NCBI RefSeq assembly: GCF_009258225.1
Contig: NZ_CP043617.1
Span: 1,240,001-1,304,000 of the forward strand
Reading direction: 5' to 3'
DNA from: Sulfurimonas lithotrophica
GTDB taxonomy: Bacteria > Campylobacterota > Campylobacteria > Campylobacterales > Sulfurimonadaceae
DNA: 64,000 nucleotides
Below, piece by piece: positions 29,486 to 38,188 of the stretch. How positions within the stretch are numbered: the stretch's first letter is position 1; every line of letters starts with the position of its first letter. The notes beneath the pieces were generated by a model. The model was not told the DNA's origin. It was given only the letters and a program-made list of their open reading frames with translations, and did not search any database. Both the position numbers and the translations under genes were made by a program.

Positions 29486-30163
29486 CTATTCCTCCACTAA
29501 AGTAGTACTCCAAAGTTCATAATAGCCATGTTCTTTACTTGCAAGTTCATTTAGTTCTTGTATGTTCTCATAAAGTGTTTTATAAAGCAGGTTATGAGTT
29601 TTAACAACAGCTACACCGTATTCACACTCATCACTGCTTATCTCATCTTTAAATTCAAAACCGATAGTTTTGACGTTTTCTACAAACCTTTGCATCTGAG
29701 TTTGGGTGTCAAACATAACATAGTGCTCAACTTCACGTTCTTTTATTATATCGTCACCCTCTTCTTTTAGCATAGCTACAATCTTTTGAGATTCAATCAT
29801 AAAAAACTCTAACTCACTCGGTTGTAAATTTCCTTGGTAAAATTCCCATTTAGTATCTTTTACAACACCGCTCTCAAATTTAAAAGAGTTTTGTTGAAGA
29901 TAAGAGTGAATCTCGTTTTGTATATTTTTAGAATTAAGCGAATAAAAATATAATTCGCTCCAGCCGTCTATCAAACGCATCCCTACATATTTTACAAACG
30001 GTTTTTTCTCTACTATTTCAATAATTTCACTCTTTATTTCATCACTAATCTCACTACCTATAAAAAGTGAAAATAACCAAGGGTAAGTTTGTACGTCTTC
30101 ATTAATATCAAGTTCGACTTCTATATTAAAGTCTTCGTCAATATTTATATATTTTTCTATCAT
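29486..30163 (-). CDS. DUF695-RraB domain fusion protein
   Basis: A 225-residue protein. Residues 1-130 match the DUF695 pattern (VGMRLIDGWSELYFYS and VKDTKWEFYQGNLQPSELE). Residues 132-220 match the RraB-like pattern with MFDTQTQMQRFVENVKTIGFE. RraB inhibits RNase E in gammaproteobacteria. RNase E is usually absent from Campylobacterota, so another target is likely. The protein directly follows the DUF695-only gene, a probable tandem duplication. Confidence 0.75.
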   Translation of the reverse strand: MIEKYINIDEDFNIEVELDINEDVQTYPWLFSLFIGSEISDEIKSEIIEIVEKKPFVKYVGMRLIDGWSELYFYSLNSKNIQNEIHSYLQQNSFKFESGVVKDTKWEFYQGNLQPSELEFFMIESQKIVAMLKEEGDDIIKEREVEHYVMFDTQTQMQRFVENVKTIGFEFKDEISSDECEYGVAVVKTHNLLYKTLYENIQELNELASKEHGYYELWSTTLVEE

Positions 30164-30607
30164 CTATTTATTTTCTTTTACTTTTTTTTTAATTAGGGCT
30201 ATTTTTTCAGCCTCTTTTAGAGTCGGTTCAAGATTTCTATGGTAAAAAGACCAGTCTTCGTCTTTTACTACATGACTTTCATAATTATAGTCTGCATACT
30301 GAAGCACATCTCCACTGCGAACTTTAATATCCTGAGAAGTACTTGAATAAAAATAAAACTCTGTCCAACCGTCAACGGCACGAGAACCTACATAACCTGT
30401 TCTGTCTTCATCTTCTAAAGAGATAATAAGAGAACCTTTTAAACGCAGAAAATCCATATAGTGCTCAGAATCAGAACTAGAGCTATCTATGTGTAAAAAA
30501 ACACTTAAAAGCCAAGAGTTATTTAAATAGCGTTTTATATCACTCTCGACTTCTATTTTAACTTTTTTATCATCTTCTATCCGTTCATAAAAGCTCAGCA
30601 TAAGCAC
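30164..30607 (-). CDS. DUF695 domain protein
   Basis: A 147-residue paralogue of the first half of the downstream gene. It has the same VGSRAVDGWTEFYFYSSTSQ and VKDEDWSFYHRNLEPTL segments, separated by the same spacing. It has no RraB half. Its stop directly precedes the start of the longer protein. The function of DUF695 is unknown. Confidence 0.75.
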   Translation of the reverse strand: MLMLSFYERIEDDKKVKIEVESDIKRYLNNSWLLSVFLHIDSSSSDSEHYMDFLRLKGSLIISLEDEDRTGYVGSRAVDGWTEFYFYSSTSQDIKVRSGDVLQYADYNYESHVVKDEDWSFYHRNLEPTLKEAEKIALIKKKVKENK

Positions 30608-30614
30608 CCCGTTT

Positions 30615-31643
30615 TTATATAGTTATTGTTTCACTAACCTCAAGACCAAAACCACCTAAACCTACTATGTCTGTTTTAGCTGCGGAACTTAACAGATTCA
30701 TCTTTGAAACACCGAGACTTTTAAGTATCTGTGCTCCTGTTCCAATCTCTTTCATATGAGCATTATCTTGGTGATTTGTTTTGTTTATAAATACTAATAC
30801 ACCGCTATTTTGCTTTAGATATTCAATAGAATTAACTAGATTTTTATATTTTGATTGATTGAGCAGTAACTCAATATCCGGTATAACATTATGAACACGA
30901 ACATTTGCTATTTCACCCGCTTTGTAAAAAACTACTGCAGTATGTTCTACTCCGTCATGGTCTTCAAATGTATGTCGGTTAACTTTTACGCCAAAAAACT
31001 CTATCTCTTGTACTTTTGTTTCTTTGACAAGTCTTTCGTTTGCCAAGCGGTACTCGACTATATCTGATATAAATACGGTTTTTAAACCATGTTTTTCTCC
31101 AAAAATATCAAGATCATCTCGTCTTGCCATAGTACCGTCTTCTTTGATAATCTCACAAATTACTCCCGCTTCTTGTAAACCTGCTAAACGACAAATATCT
31201 ACACTTCCCTCCGTATGCCCGGTACGAACAAGTGTACCACCGTCTTTAGCTATAAGAGGGAAAATATGTCCGGGTTTTACTAACTCATCCGCATGAGAAA
31301 TAGGATTTGCCAAAATCTTGATTGTATCGTCACGCTCAGCTGCAGATATACCTGTTGAAGCGGTTTTTGCATCTACTGAAACCGTAAAAGCAGTTTCATA
31401 AGATGAAGAATTAGAACTAACCATAGGGTTCAGCTCTAACCTATCTGCCGTAGTTTTGTTTAAAGCTACACAGATAAGACCTCTAGCTTCTTTAGCCATA
31501 AAATTAACGTGTTCAGGGGTAGAAAATGCGGCTGCATAAACTAAATCACCCTCGTTTTCCCTGTCTTCATCATCACACATGATGATCATTTTACCTTTTT
31601 TAATCTCTTCTATAGCTTCTAAAACTCTCTGGGTCGGTGTCAT
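30615..31643 (-). CDS. ribBA: 3,4-dihydroxy-2-butanone 4-phosphate synthase with degenerate GTP cyclohydrolase II domain
   Basis: A 342-residue protein. The N-terminal half (1-200) is an intact DHBP synthase with MCDDEDRENEGDLV and the GHTEGSVDIC site, making the four-carbon unit of riboflavin from ribulose 5-phosphate. The C-terminal half aligns in outline with GTP cyclohydrolase II but has no cysteine at all, so the zinc site is missing. It is probably active only as RibB, with a separate RibA elsewhere, as known in related epsilonproteobacteria. No FMN riboswitch is visible in its short leader. Confidence 0.88.
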   Translation of the reverse strand: MTPTQRVLEAIEEIKKGKMIIMCDDEDRENEGDLVYAAAFSTPEHVNFMAKEARGLICVALNKTTADRLELNPMVSSNSSSYETAFTVSVDAKTASTGISAAERDDTIKILANPISHADELVKPGHIFPLIAKDGGTLVRTGHTEGSVDICRLAGLQEAGVICEIIKEDGTMARRDDLDIFGEKHGLKTVFISDIVEYRLANERLVKETKVQEIEFFGVKVNRHTFEDHDGVEHTAVVFYKAGEIANVRVHNVIPDIELLLNQSKYKNLVNSIEYLKQNSGVLVFINKTNHQDNAHMKEIGTGAQILKSLGVSKMNLLSSAAKTDIVGLGGFGLEVSETITI

Positions 31644-31743
31644 AAATATTCCTAATTAAATTTGATTTTATTATATAAGAAAGTAGATTAAAAAGAGTTC
31701 AAACTAGAAAATAGATTTTTTTTTAAATTTGTCAAAAATACCC

Positions 31744-31772
31744 TTGACATTGAAATACTTTTTGTCTATAAT
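31744..31772 (+). promoter_or_regulatory. Consensus sigma-70 promoter for the tRNA pair
   Basis: A perfect -35 (TTGACA, 31744-31749) and a perfect -10 (TATAAT, 31767-31772) are separated by 17 bp. The initiator tRNA gene begins 36 bp after the -10. This is the strongest promoter I saw in the window, as expected for stable RNA. Confidence 0.88.
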
Positions 31773-31807
31773 TTCGGCTCACAAACACACAGTGGGTGTG
31801 AACGCAC

Positions 31808-31884
<77 letters not shown>

Positions 31885-31908
31885 ATTAATTATTAAAATA
31901 ACATATCT

Positions 31909-31983
31909 TGGGGTATCGCCAAGCGGTAAGGCCTCGGTTTTTGGTACCGATATTCGGGGGTTCGAATCCCTCTACCCCATCCA
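31909..31983 (+). tRNA. tRNA-Gln (UUG), integration target
   Basis: A 75-base cloverleaf with a 7-bp acceptor stem (TGGGGTA with TACCCCA), anticodon TTG at 31941-31943 and encoded CCA. The discriminator is T rather than the usual G of glutamine tRNAs. The last 17 bases serve as the left attachment site of the island. The tRNA stays intact because the element carries its own copy of the 3' end. Confidence 0.94.
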
Positions 31984-31984
31984 C
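31967..31984 (+). repeat. attL: 3' end of tRNA-Gln
   Basis: The 18-bp sequence TCCCTCTACCCCATCCAC is repeated exactly at 60804-60821. It covers the T-arm and acceptor end of tRNA-Gln, a standard core for tyrosine integrases. Confidence 0.9.
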
Positions 31985-32032
31985 ACCCTTTAAAAACCCA
32001 CAAAATAGGCACTTTCAAGCAATTGACTTAAT

Positions 32033-32081
32033 AACTGTCAGTTGATTTTATAGGACTTTTACTGACAATTTGACTGACAAT
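32033..32081. repeat. Left-end ACTGACA repeats (candidate integrase arm sites)
   Basis: Two direct copies of ACTGACAAT start at 32061 and 32073, 12 bp apart. One inverted copy (ACTGTCAGT) lies at 32034-32042. The same motif with the same 12-bp spacing occurs near the right end at 60746 and 60758. Paired repeats of this kind beside the core are typical arm-binding sites of tyrosine integrases. Confidence 0.6.
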
Positions 32082-32094
32082 ATCAGTAGAATTT

Positions 32095-33450
32095 TTATTC
32101 AGACTTTCCTGTTATAAGTTCTTTGTATTTTTCATTTTCAATATACTCTTTTGCTACATCATAATAGGTATTGATATAATTACGTAAGTAAGCTGTTTTT
32201 TCATGATATCCATCAACTTCATTAATAATTTCTTTATCGAAATAACCTTTTTTTTTCATATCATATACATAAAGCATATCAGATAGTTTTTTTTGTGGAC
32301 TTTCACCTTTCATTACTGGCAAACAAGTTAAGTCATCGCCTTTTTCTAACTCCTTTCCAAGAAGCTCAAAAGGAGTTTTCGGATTTATGTGTTCTTTAAC
32401 TTTTGTTATGTACTCTACTATTTCATCAAGAGGTAATGAAAAATTAATTGGAAGTATTGGTTGATTTTGGTCATTTACTTGTCTTTTAAAGTTTGGAATA
32501 ATATTATTAATATCAATCTTATACTCATTATTCAGTACGAATATAGACTGGTATTTAATAAACTCTTTATATGTTATTTGTTCATATCTCATACCTATTC
32601 CATCTTCTGCATTCTCATCGTTTAAAACTCGCACACATTCTTCTTTATGTGAATTTGTTATTGTTTCGCCACCCATAGCTTTTTCTGCACACGGAAATTT
32701 TCTATGGTATCCTTCTGGGTAAATTAAATAATCATTGATTAATTCATCTTCAATCATTGTTTGTAAATCCATAAGAGTTGTACTTTCAAGTTCAGTACAC
32801 ATATCTATATAATCGTCTATAAATTTTTTATAATCTTCTTTTATTAACTTTTCATAATTAGCTTGTTTTTGTTCGTAAAGTTTTTCATATTTAGGGTATT
32901 CTTCATCAATTTCTTTCTCATCTTCATACCCATATGCAAAAGCAAACAGTTTTTTGGACATATGCATCTTAAAAAAATATTTATCATCCTTCAACATTGT
33001 TGATATTTTTTCATATCTAGATAATAATTTTTTTACTTTATTATTTCTAATAGCCATTTCATAAGCTATACAAGGTGTCAATTCATATTTTTCAAAACTA
33101 TCAATTTCAGTGTATTTTTCATCACATCTTGATATAAACATTCCTTTAACTTTCGGTAATCGAAACCTTGTAGACCAAAAACTTCCAAACTCTATTTTAT
33201 CATCATTCGAGAATGTTTCATACTGTTGTTTTAGTCTCTGAATTTTTACTCCAAAAACATACTTAAGTTCTTCAAGAAACTCTTCTGTAGAACATTCCTT
33301 AAAAAATCTTTTATAAAGAAATTTTTCTCTCTTATTTCCTACTGTTTTTGAAAATGCCATTTTGATTTCATTGAAAGTATATTGCTCTTTAACAGGAATA
33401 TTTCTATTAAATATTTTGAGCATTTTATCTGTAGTAGTCTGTTCCTTCAT
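32095..33450 (-). CDS. Unrecognised island protein (451 residues)
   Basis: A soluble, charged and largely helical protein. I see no known catalytic motif. The C-terminal 65 residues (from SPQKKLSDMLYVYDMKKKG) resemble a helix-turn-helix-like helical end. It is the last gene of the leftward run that begins at hsdM and lies 15 bp after the 186-residue gene, so both probably belong to the restriction transcript. Position directly downstream of hsdR is common for accessory defence genes. A defence role is inferred from position only. Confidence 0.55.
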   Translation of the reverse strand: MKEQTTTDKMLKIFNRNIPVKEQYTFNEIKMAFSKTVGNKREKFLYKRFFKECSTEEFLEELKYVFGVKIQRLKQQYETFSNDDKIEFGSFWSTRFRLPKVKGMFISRCDEKYTEIDSFEKYELTPCIAYEMAIRNNKVKKLLSRYEKISTMLKDDKYFFKMHMSKKLFAFAYGYEDEKEIDEEYPKYEKLYEQKQANYEKLIKEDYKKFIDDYIDMCTELESTTLMDLQTMIEDELINDYLIYPEGYHRKFPCAEKAMGGETITNSHKEECVRVLNDENAEDGIGMRYEQITYKEFIKYQSIFVLNNEYKIDINNIIPNFKRQVNDQNQPILPINFSLPLDEIVEYITKVKEHINPKTPFELLGKELEKGDDLTCLPVMKGESPQKKLSDMLYVYDMKKKGYFDKEIINEVDGYHEKTAYLRNYINTYYDVAKEYIENEKYKELITGKSE

Positions 33451-33465
33451 GTTTTACTTTCTTTG

Positions 33466-34026
33466 TTAAATAAAATCAATTGCTAAAGACTCAAATTCTC
33501 TAATACTACAACCATACATTGTAAATATAAATGCCTCATATTCCGCACAAGTTTCTTTCTTTAAAATAACATCTTTAATCTCTTCAATCTTATCATCGAC
33601 TTGCTTCATGGTAAGGCTTCCATGACTTCCTCTAAAAACTGATTCATACATCAAAATAAATAATACTCCATCTTGATATTCTTTGTTTAGAGCATTTAAT
33701 ATTAGTTCGATTTGTTCGTTGATTTGCTCTACTGAATCGCTAAAAATTTCTTTGTAATGATGTTGCTTTAATCCTCTGAAGTTTGCTTCATCATAGTTGC
33801 TAAGCTGTGATCGTACACAAAACTCTTGATATATAAGTGCTAGTATTGCAATTCTAGACCTAACTACCATCCCTTCATCATCAGTTCTATATATAGTTAG
33901 TCCTGCACTCTCAAGAGCACTCCACATCATTTTAGCCCATATCTTATCTTCACCATCTATCCAAAAGCTAAAATAGTGATCTACAATTATTCTTACTTCT
34001 TTCCAAGTTAATAATTTAGAATCCAT
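33466..34026 (-). CDS. Unrecognised island protein (186 residues)
   Basis: A soluble helical protein, start 8 bp after the hsdR stop. It has no recognised motif. The sequence is rich in aromatic residues (WIDGEDKIWAKMMW) and appears to be a compact helical domain. Tight spacing to hsdR and to the 451-residue gene suggests co-expression and perhaps a two-protein unit. Confidence 0.55.
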   Translation of the reverse strand: MDSKLLTWKEVRIIVDHYFSFWIDGEDKIWAKMMWSALESAGLTIYRTDDEGMVVRSRIAILALIYQEFCVRSQLSNYDEANFRGLKQHHYKEIFSDSVEQINEQIELILNALNKEYQDGVLFILMYESVFRGSHGSLTMKQVDDKIEEIKDVILKKETCAEYEAFIFTMYGCSIREFESLAIDFI

Positions 34027-34034
34027 TCATATAC

Positions 34035-37000
34035 CTATTTTTGATTATACTTCTTAAAATTCTCAGCCTGTTCAAATATCTCTTTAAACACTTCATCTTT
34101 TGTAATTGGTGGATATCCATGTTTAGCAAGCAGCATGATCAGGTCGACTTTTAATTCAGCCTTGATATCGTCCCTTACATTCCAGTCAGTGTATTTGGTT
34201 TTATCATCCACAACTTGCTTGACTTCTTTCGCAAGAGCTATTAATTTATCTTCTGGATAATCAAAGTCATATTTATGAGCTATCTCTTTTAAAATATCGT
34301 AGAACGCTTTTTCTTCGAAGTTTATCCCCATATCTCCAAATGATTCTTTCTCTTTTTTCAGTTCATGATACAGATCAATAATCTCATCAGTGAAGTCCTC
34401 AATGACTCCACTGACAAGTACATCTTCTTCTTTTCTTTCATTGTATTTCTCTACGAGTGCTGTAAACTTTTTACTAAAGTCTATAGCTTTTACTTTATTT
34501 ACCTTTTTAAAATCTTCAAGTGCTTTAGCTAATAGCTGTTGAAGCAGTTTTATCTTTGTATTTGGAAGTTTGATTTTATCTATCTTGTTGATGTAATCTT
34601 CATCAAAAATATCTATCTGTGCTTCATCTTCTGAACCTAGTTTAAAGATCTCTTCAACACCATCACTTTTAAGAGCTTCAGCTATCATCTGAGATACTTT
34701 AGCGTTCATCTGTGCAGTATCAGGTGCATCACCTTTTGTAAGCTTGATAACAATAGAACGAACAGCTAAGTAAAAGTGTATGTAGTCTTTCTCTTTTTGC
34801 GTAAACTCTTCACTTCCACAAGCGATATCATAAGCAGCTTTTAACCTCTTTACGAGGTACATAAATCTAGTTTCTAACTCTTTTGTTAGTTGTACATATT
34901 CACTAGCATTGTTTAAGCACTCTAACTGTTCTGTAGGGCTACCACTAAAATATGGAGAACTATCAAACCTATGAAACAGTTTTGCAAGTAAATCCAGCTG
35001 ATCCCTTACAACCACTATTGAAGCATTGATATCTTCAAAGTTCTTGCTATCAATACTAGAGAACTGTTTAAGAGCTTTATTCATAGCTGTTTTTATACCT
35101 ATATAATCAACTACAAGCCCTTTATTTTTTCCTGCAAACTTTCTATTTACCCTTGAAATAGTTTGGATAAGGTTATGCTCTTGTATAGGCTTATCGATGT
35201 AGATAGTATCTAAGAACGGTACATCAAATCCTGTAAGCCACATATCAACTACTATAGCTATTTTAAAGTTTGATTTTTCATTTTTAAACTGTGTATCAAG
35301 TGTTTTTCTATACTCTTTTGTTCCTAGCATATCCCACAACTCTTTTTCATCATCTTTATTTCGAGTCATAATCATCTTGAGCTTTTCAAGTGGAAGTATC
35401 TCTTTTTTCTCTTTATCACTTAGTTCCACACCATCATCACAAACTCTTTGTTCATTCCACTCTGGTCTTAGTGTCACAAGCTCTTTAAAGAGTGCATAGG
35501 CTATCGGTCTACTGCTTGAGACAAACATAGCTTTACCTTTAAGCGTAGCACCTTCTTCTACTCTTTTTTCATAGTGTTCTACAAAGTCTTTGGCTATAGC
35601 TTTTATTCTATCTGGATCACCAAGAATGGTACTCATATTTGAGATAGCTTTTTTACTATCTTCTATTTGGTATTCACTAGCTCCTGCTTCTGCACACTCA
35701 TCGTAGTACTTTTCAATATCTTGAAGTTTTGAGTTATCGAGTAGAACCTTGGCAGCACGACCTTCATACACAACTCTAACTGTGATCTCATCCCTTACAG
35801 ACTCAGTCATTGTATAGCTGTCTACCACACCACCAAATACATCAAGTGTAGCGTCTATAGGTGTACCTGTAAAACCTACATAAGTAGCATTTGGAAGTGA
35901 GTCATGCAGATACTTTGCAAAACCATAAGTCTTTTTAACTCCCTTGTCAGTCACTTTTACTTTTTGATCTAAGTTTATCTGACTTCTATGTGCTTCATCA
36001 GATATACAGATGATGTTTGTTCTCTCACTAAGTAGTTCTATATCTTCTGTAAACTTATGTATGGTCGTTAGAAACACCCCACCACTCTCACGACCTTTTA
36101 ATCTTTGTCGTAAATCTTCACGACTCTCCACACTAACAATCCCATCATCCCCTACAAAACCTTTTGCATTACCAAATTGTCTACTTAGCTGATCATCCAA
36201 ATCTGTTCTATCTGTGATGAGTATAATTGTAGGACTAGAGAAATGAACACTTTTCATAAGCAGTCTTGTAAGATAAAGCATAGTAAAACTTTTACCGCAC
36301 CCTGTAGCACCAAAATATGTACCACCTTTACCATCGCCATGTGGTTTTTGGTGTTGTTTTATATTTTCATAGAGTTTTCTAGCTGCATAGTACTGAGGAT
36401 AACGACAAACTATCTTTTCCTCTTTTTTAGACTTGTCAGGTATGTAGATAAAATTGTGGATGATGTCTATAAGTCTCTCTTTGTTAAACATCCCTTGGAT
36501 CATAGAGTGCATTGATGCTATACCATCTACATCTTCTTCATTGCCAGTTATCTTTCTCCAAGAGTAAAAGAACTCATAAGGTGCAAAAAATGAACCTGCT
36601 TTATTGTTCACTCCATCACTTATGACACAAAACGCATTGTATTTGAAAAGCTCAGGAATATCTCTTCTGTACCTAGTTGTGAGCTGTACAAAAGCATCAT
36701 GTATAGTAGCTTCTTCTCGTATGGCACTTTTAAACTCAAATACCACCAATGGCATACCGTTTATATACAATATGCCATCAGGTATTCTTTTTTCATAAGC
36801 AACTATCTCAAGCTGATTTACTATCTTAAAAGTGTTCTTGTCTATAGTTTCATAATCTATAAACTGAATATGAATATCTTTTTTACTTGCATCTTCACGT
36901 TTAAAGATAAAACCATCAGAAACTAGCTTCATAATCGATTTATTTGTATCGTATAAGTCACTTGAAGGATAAGACTCTAACTTACGGATGATTTGAGTTA

Positions 37001-37181
37001 TTTCACTCTCAGTTATGTTATCAGATTTATACCTATCAGCAAGATACTTCTGTAAATCATCTTTTAAAAGAACTTCACCCTCATCTCTTTCAATCTCTTT
37101 ACCATGCTGATAACTAATACCTTGCTCTTCAAGTAGTTCTATAAACGCCAGTTCTAGTTTTTCTTCTGTAAATTTACTCAT
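34035..37181 (-). CDS. hsdR: Type I restriction enzyme, R subunit
   Basis: A 1048-residue motor and nuclease subunit. The N-terminal PD-(D/E)XK nuclease has D135 and E149-F-K151. The superfamily 2 helicase has Walker A GATGCGKS (residues 291-298) and the DEAH box at 395-398. Motif VI-like QTISRVNR is present, and a helical C-terminus binds HsdM. It cuts unmodified DNA after translocation when complexed with HsdM and HsdS. It overlaps the fic gene by 8 bp. All key residues look intact. Confidence 0.96.
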   Translation of the reverse strand: MSKFTEEKLELAFIELLEEQGISYQHGKEIERDEGEVLLKDDLQKYLADRYKSDNITESEITQIIRKLESYPSSDLYDTNKSIMKLVSDGFIFKREDASKKDIHIQFIDYETIDKNTFKIVNQLEIVAYEKRIPDGILYINGMPLVVFEFKSAIREEATIHDAFVQLTTRYRRDIPELFKYNAFCVISDGVNNKAGSFFAPYEFFYSWRKITGNEEDVDGIASMHSMIQGMFNKERLIDIIHNFIYIPDKSKKEEKIVCRYPQYYAARKLYENIKQHQKPHGDGKGGTYFGATGCGKSFTMLYLTRLLMKSVHFSSPTIILITDRTDLDDQLSRQFGNAKGFVGDDGIVSVESREDLRQRLKGRESGGVFLTTIHKFTEDIELLSERTNIICISDEAHRSQINLDQKVKVTDKGVKKTYGFAKYLHDSLPNATYVGFTGTPIDATLDVFGGVVDSYTMTESVRDEITVRVVYEGRAAKVLLDNSKLQDIEKYYDECAEAGASEYQIEDSKKAISNMSTILGDPDRIKAIAKDFVEHYEKRVEEGATLKGKAMFVSSSRPIAYALFKELVTLRPEWNEQRVCDDGVELSDKEKKEILPLEKLKMIMTRNKDDEKELWDMLGTKEYRKTLDTQFKNEKSNFKIAIVVDMWLTGFDVPFLDTIYIDKPIQEHNLIQTISRVNRKFAGKNKGLVVDYIGIKTAMNKALKQFSSIDSKNFEDINASIVVVRDQLDLLAKLFHRFDSSPYFSGSPTEQLECLNNASEYVQLTKELETRFMYLVKRLKAAYDIACGSEEFTQKEKDYIHFYLAVRSIVIKLTKGDAPDTAQMNAKVSQMIAEALKSDGVEEIFKLGSEDEAQIDIFDEDYINKIDKIKLPNTKIKLLQQLLAKALEDFKKVNKVKAIDFSKKFTALVEKYNERKEEDVLVSGVIEDFTDEIIDLYHELKKEKESFGDMGINFEEKAFYDILKEIAHKYDFDYPEDKLIALAKEVKQVVDDKTKYTDWNVRDDIKAELKVDLIMLLAKHGYPPITKDEVFKEIFEQAENFKKYNQK

Positions 37182-38142
37182 GAACTATTTCCCAGTGACC
37201 AGATTTTAAACTCCCTACCCTTGTAAGTCTATGCTGCTCTTTTAGTTTTGCTATATCTCTTTTGATAGTTTTATCTGTCACATCCAGTAAACTAGCCAGT
37301 TCTGCTATGGTTATAGCTCTGTTTTCACTAATGATTTCAATAATTTTATCGAGTCTTTTTATTGGGACATTTTTAGGGACACTATTTGGGACATTTACAT
37401 TTTTTATGTTTTGCATAGATTCGAGTATCATCTCAAGCATAAACTCTATAAACGGAGTGCTTTCACCTTGCTCTGTCGAATTTTCTATAGCTTTGTAGTA
37501 CTCTTCTTGATGATCTCTTACTATACTCTCAGTCGGTAAAAGTGAAAAAAGAGGATTGTAACTGTTTAAGATAACGCTCTGCCAAAGTCTACCTATACGA
37601 CCGTTACCATCTGAAAATGGATGAATAAACTCAAACTCATAATGGAATATACAAGATTTTAATAGCATATGCTCATCGCTGTTTTTAAGCCAAGTAAAAA
37701 GGTCTGTCATAAGGTCACTTACCATGCTAGGCTGTGGAGCTATGTGTTCACCAACCTGAACATTTACACTTCTAAAACTTCCAGCAGTTGTTAAGATCTC
37801 ATCCATCAGTATTTTATGTGCGAGTAAAAGGTCATCTAGCTCATCGTAACGGTACGATTCTAACTTGTCATACGCTTTTATAGCCCCTTGTACTTCTGCA
37901 AGTTCTTTTACACTTCCTAAAACCTTTTTACCATCTATGATAGAAGTGATCTTCTCTTCTCCTAAAAAGTTACCCTCTATCTCTAAAGTACCAGCTAATG
38001 TTTTAATGCGGTTCTTTTTTCTTAGCATAGGATTTACTTTTGTAATGCTAGAGAACTGAAGTTTTGTGAGTTCTTCACTTATTTGCGTTGATAGTTTTAG
38101 TATTTTTGAGGTTATTTTGTATGGTGGGGTGTAGTTATTCAT
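37174..38142 (-). CDS. Class II Fic protein with C-terminal winged helix
   Basis: A 322-residue protein. The inhibitory helix is TLEIEGN (T52-x-x-x-E56-G57), matching the S/T-x-x-x-E-G/N rule, so activity is expected to be held off until released. The active motif HPFSDGNGRIGR at residues 174-185 is complete. Fic enzymes transfer AMP (or another nucleotide) to proteins. Residues about 262-322 form a winged-helix DNA-binding domain (ITIAELASLLDVTDKTIKRDI). Its ATG follows directly after the T-run of the terminator-like hairpin, and it overlaps hsdR, so it is translated with that subunit. Confidence 0.9.
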   Translation of the reverse strand: MNNYTPPYKITSKILKLSTQISEELTKLQFSSITKVNPMLRKKNRIKTLAGTLEIEGNFLGEEKITSIIDGKKVLGSVKELAEVQGAIKAYDKLESYRYDELDDLLLAHKILMDEILTTAGSFRSVNVQVGEHIAPQPSMVSDLMTDLFTWLKNSDEHMLLKSCIFHYEFEFIHPFSDGNGRIGRLWQSVILNSYNPLFSLLPTESIVRDHQEEYYKAIENSTEQGESTPFIEFMLEMILESMQNIKNVNVPNSVPKNVPIKRLDKIIEIISENRAITIAELASLLDVTDKTIKRDIAKLKEQHRLTRVGSLKSGHWEIVHE

Positions 38143-38188
38143 AAAAAAAATCCTCTCTCTGGTATATTTTTAAGAGGTGGAAAGGATT
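38143..38188 (-). terminator. Terminator-like hairpin between the DRT3 RNA and fic
   Basis: On the minus strand, AATCCT (38183-38188) and AGGATT (38149-38154) can pair, with inner AGAG/CTCT or CCTCT/AGAGG pairing. A run of eight T follows, ending one base before the fic ATG. The 3' arm AGAGAGGA is also the only ribosome site for fic, so folding would both end transcripts and hide that site. Confidence 0.6.

Noticed and set aside
29486-30163. Functional RNase E inhibitor RraB
   Set aside because: Only the C-terminal part resembles RraB, and the usual target is generally absent from Campylobacterota, so that name would overstate it.
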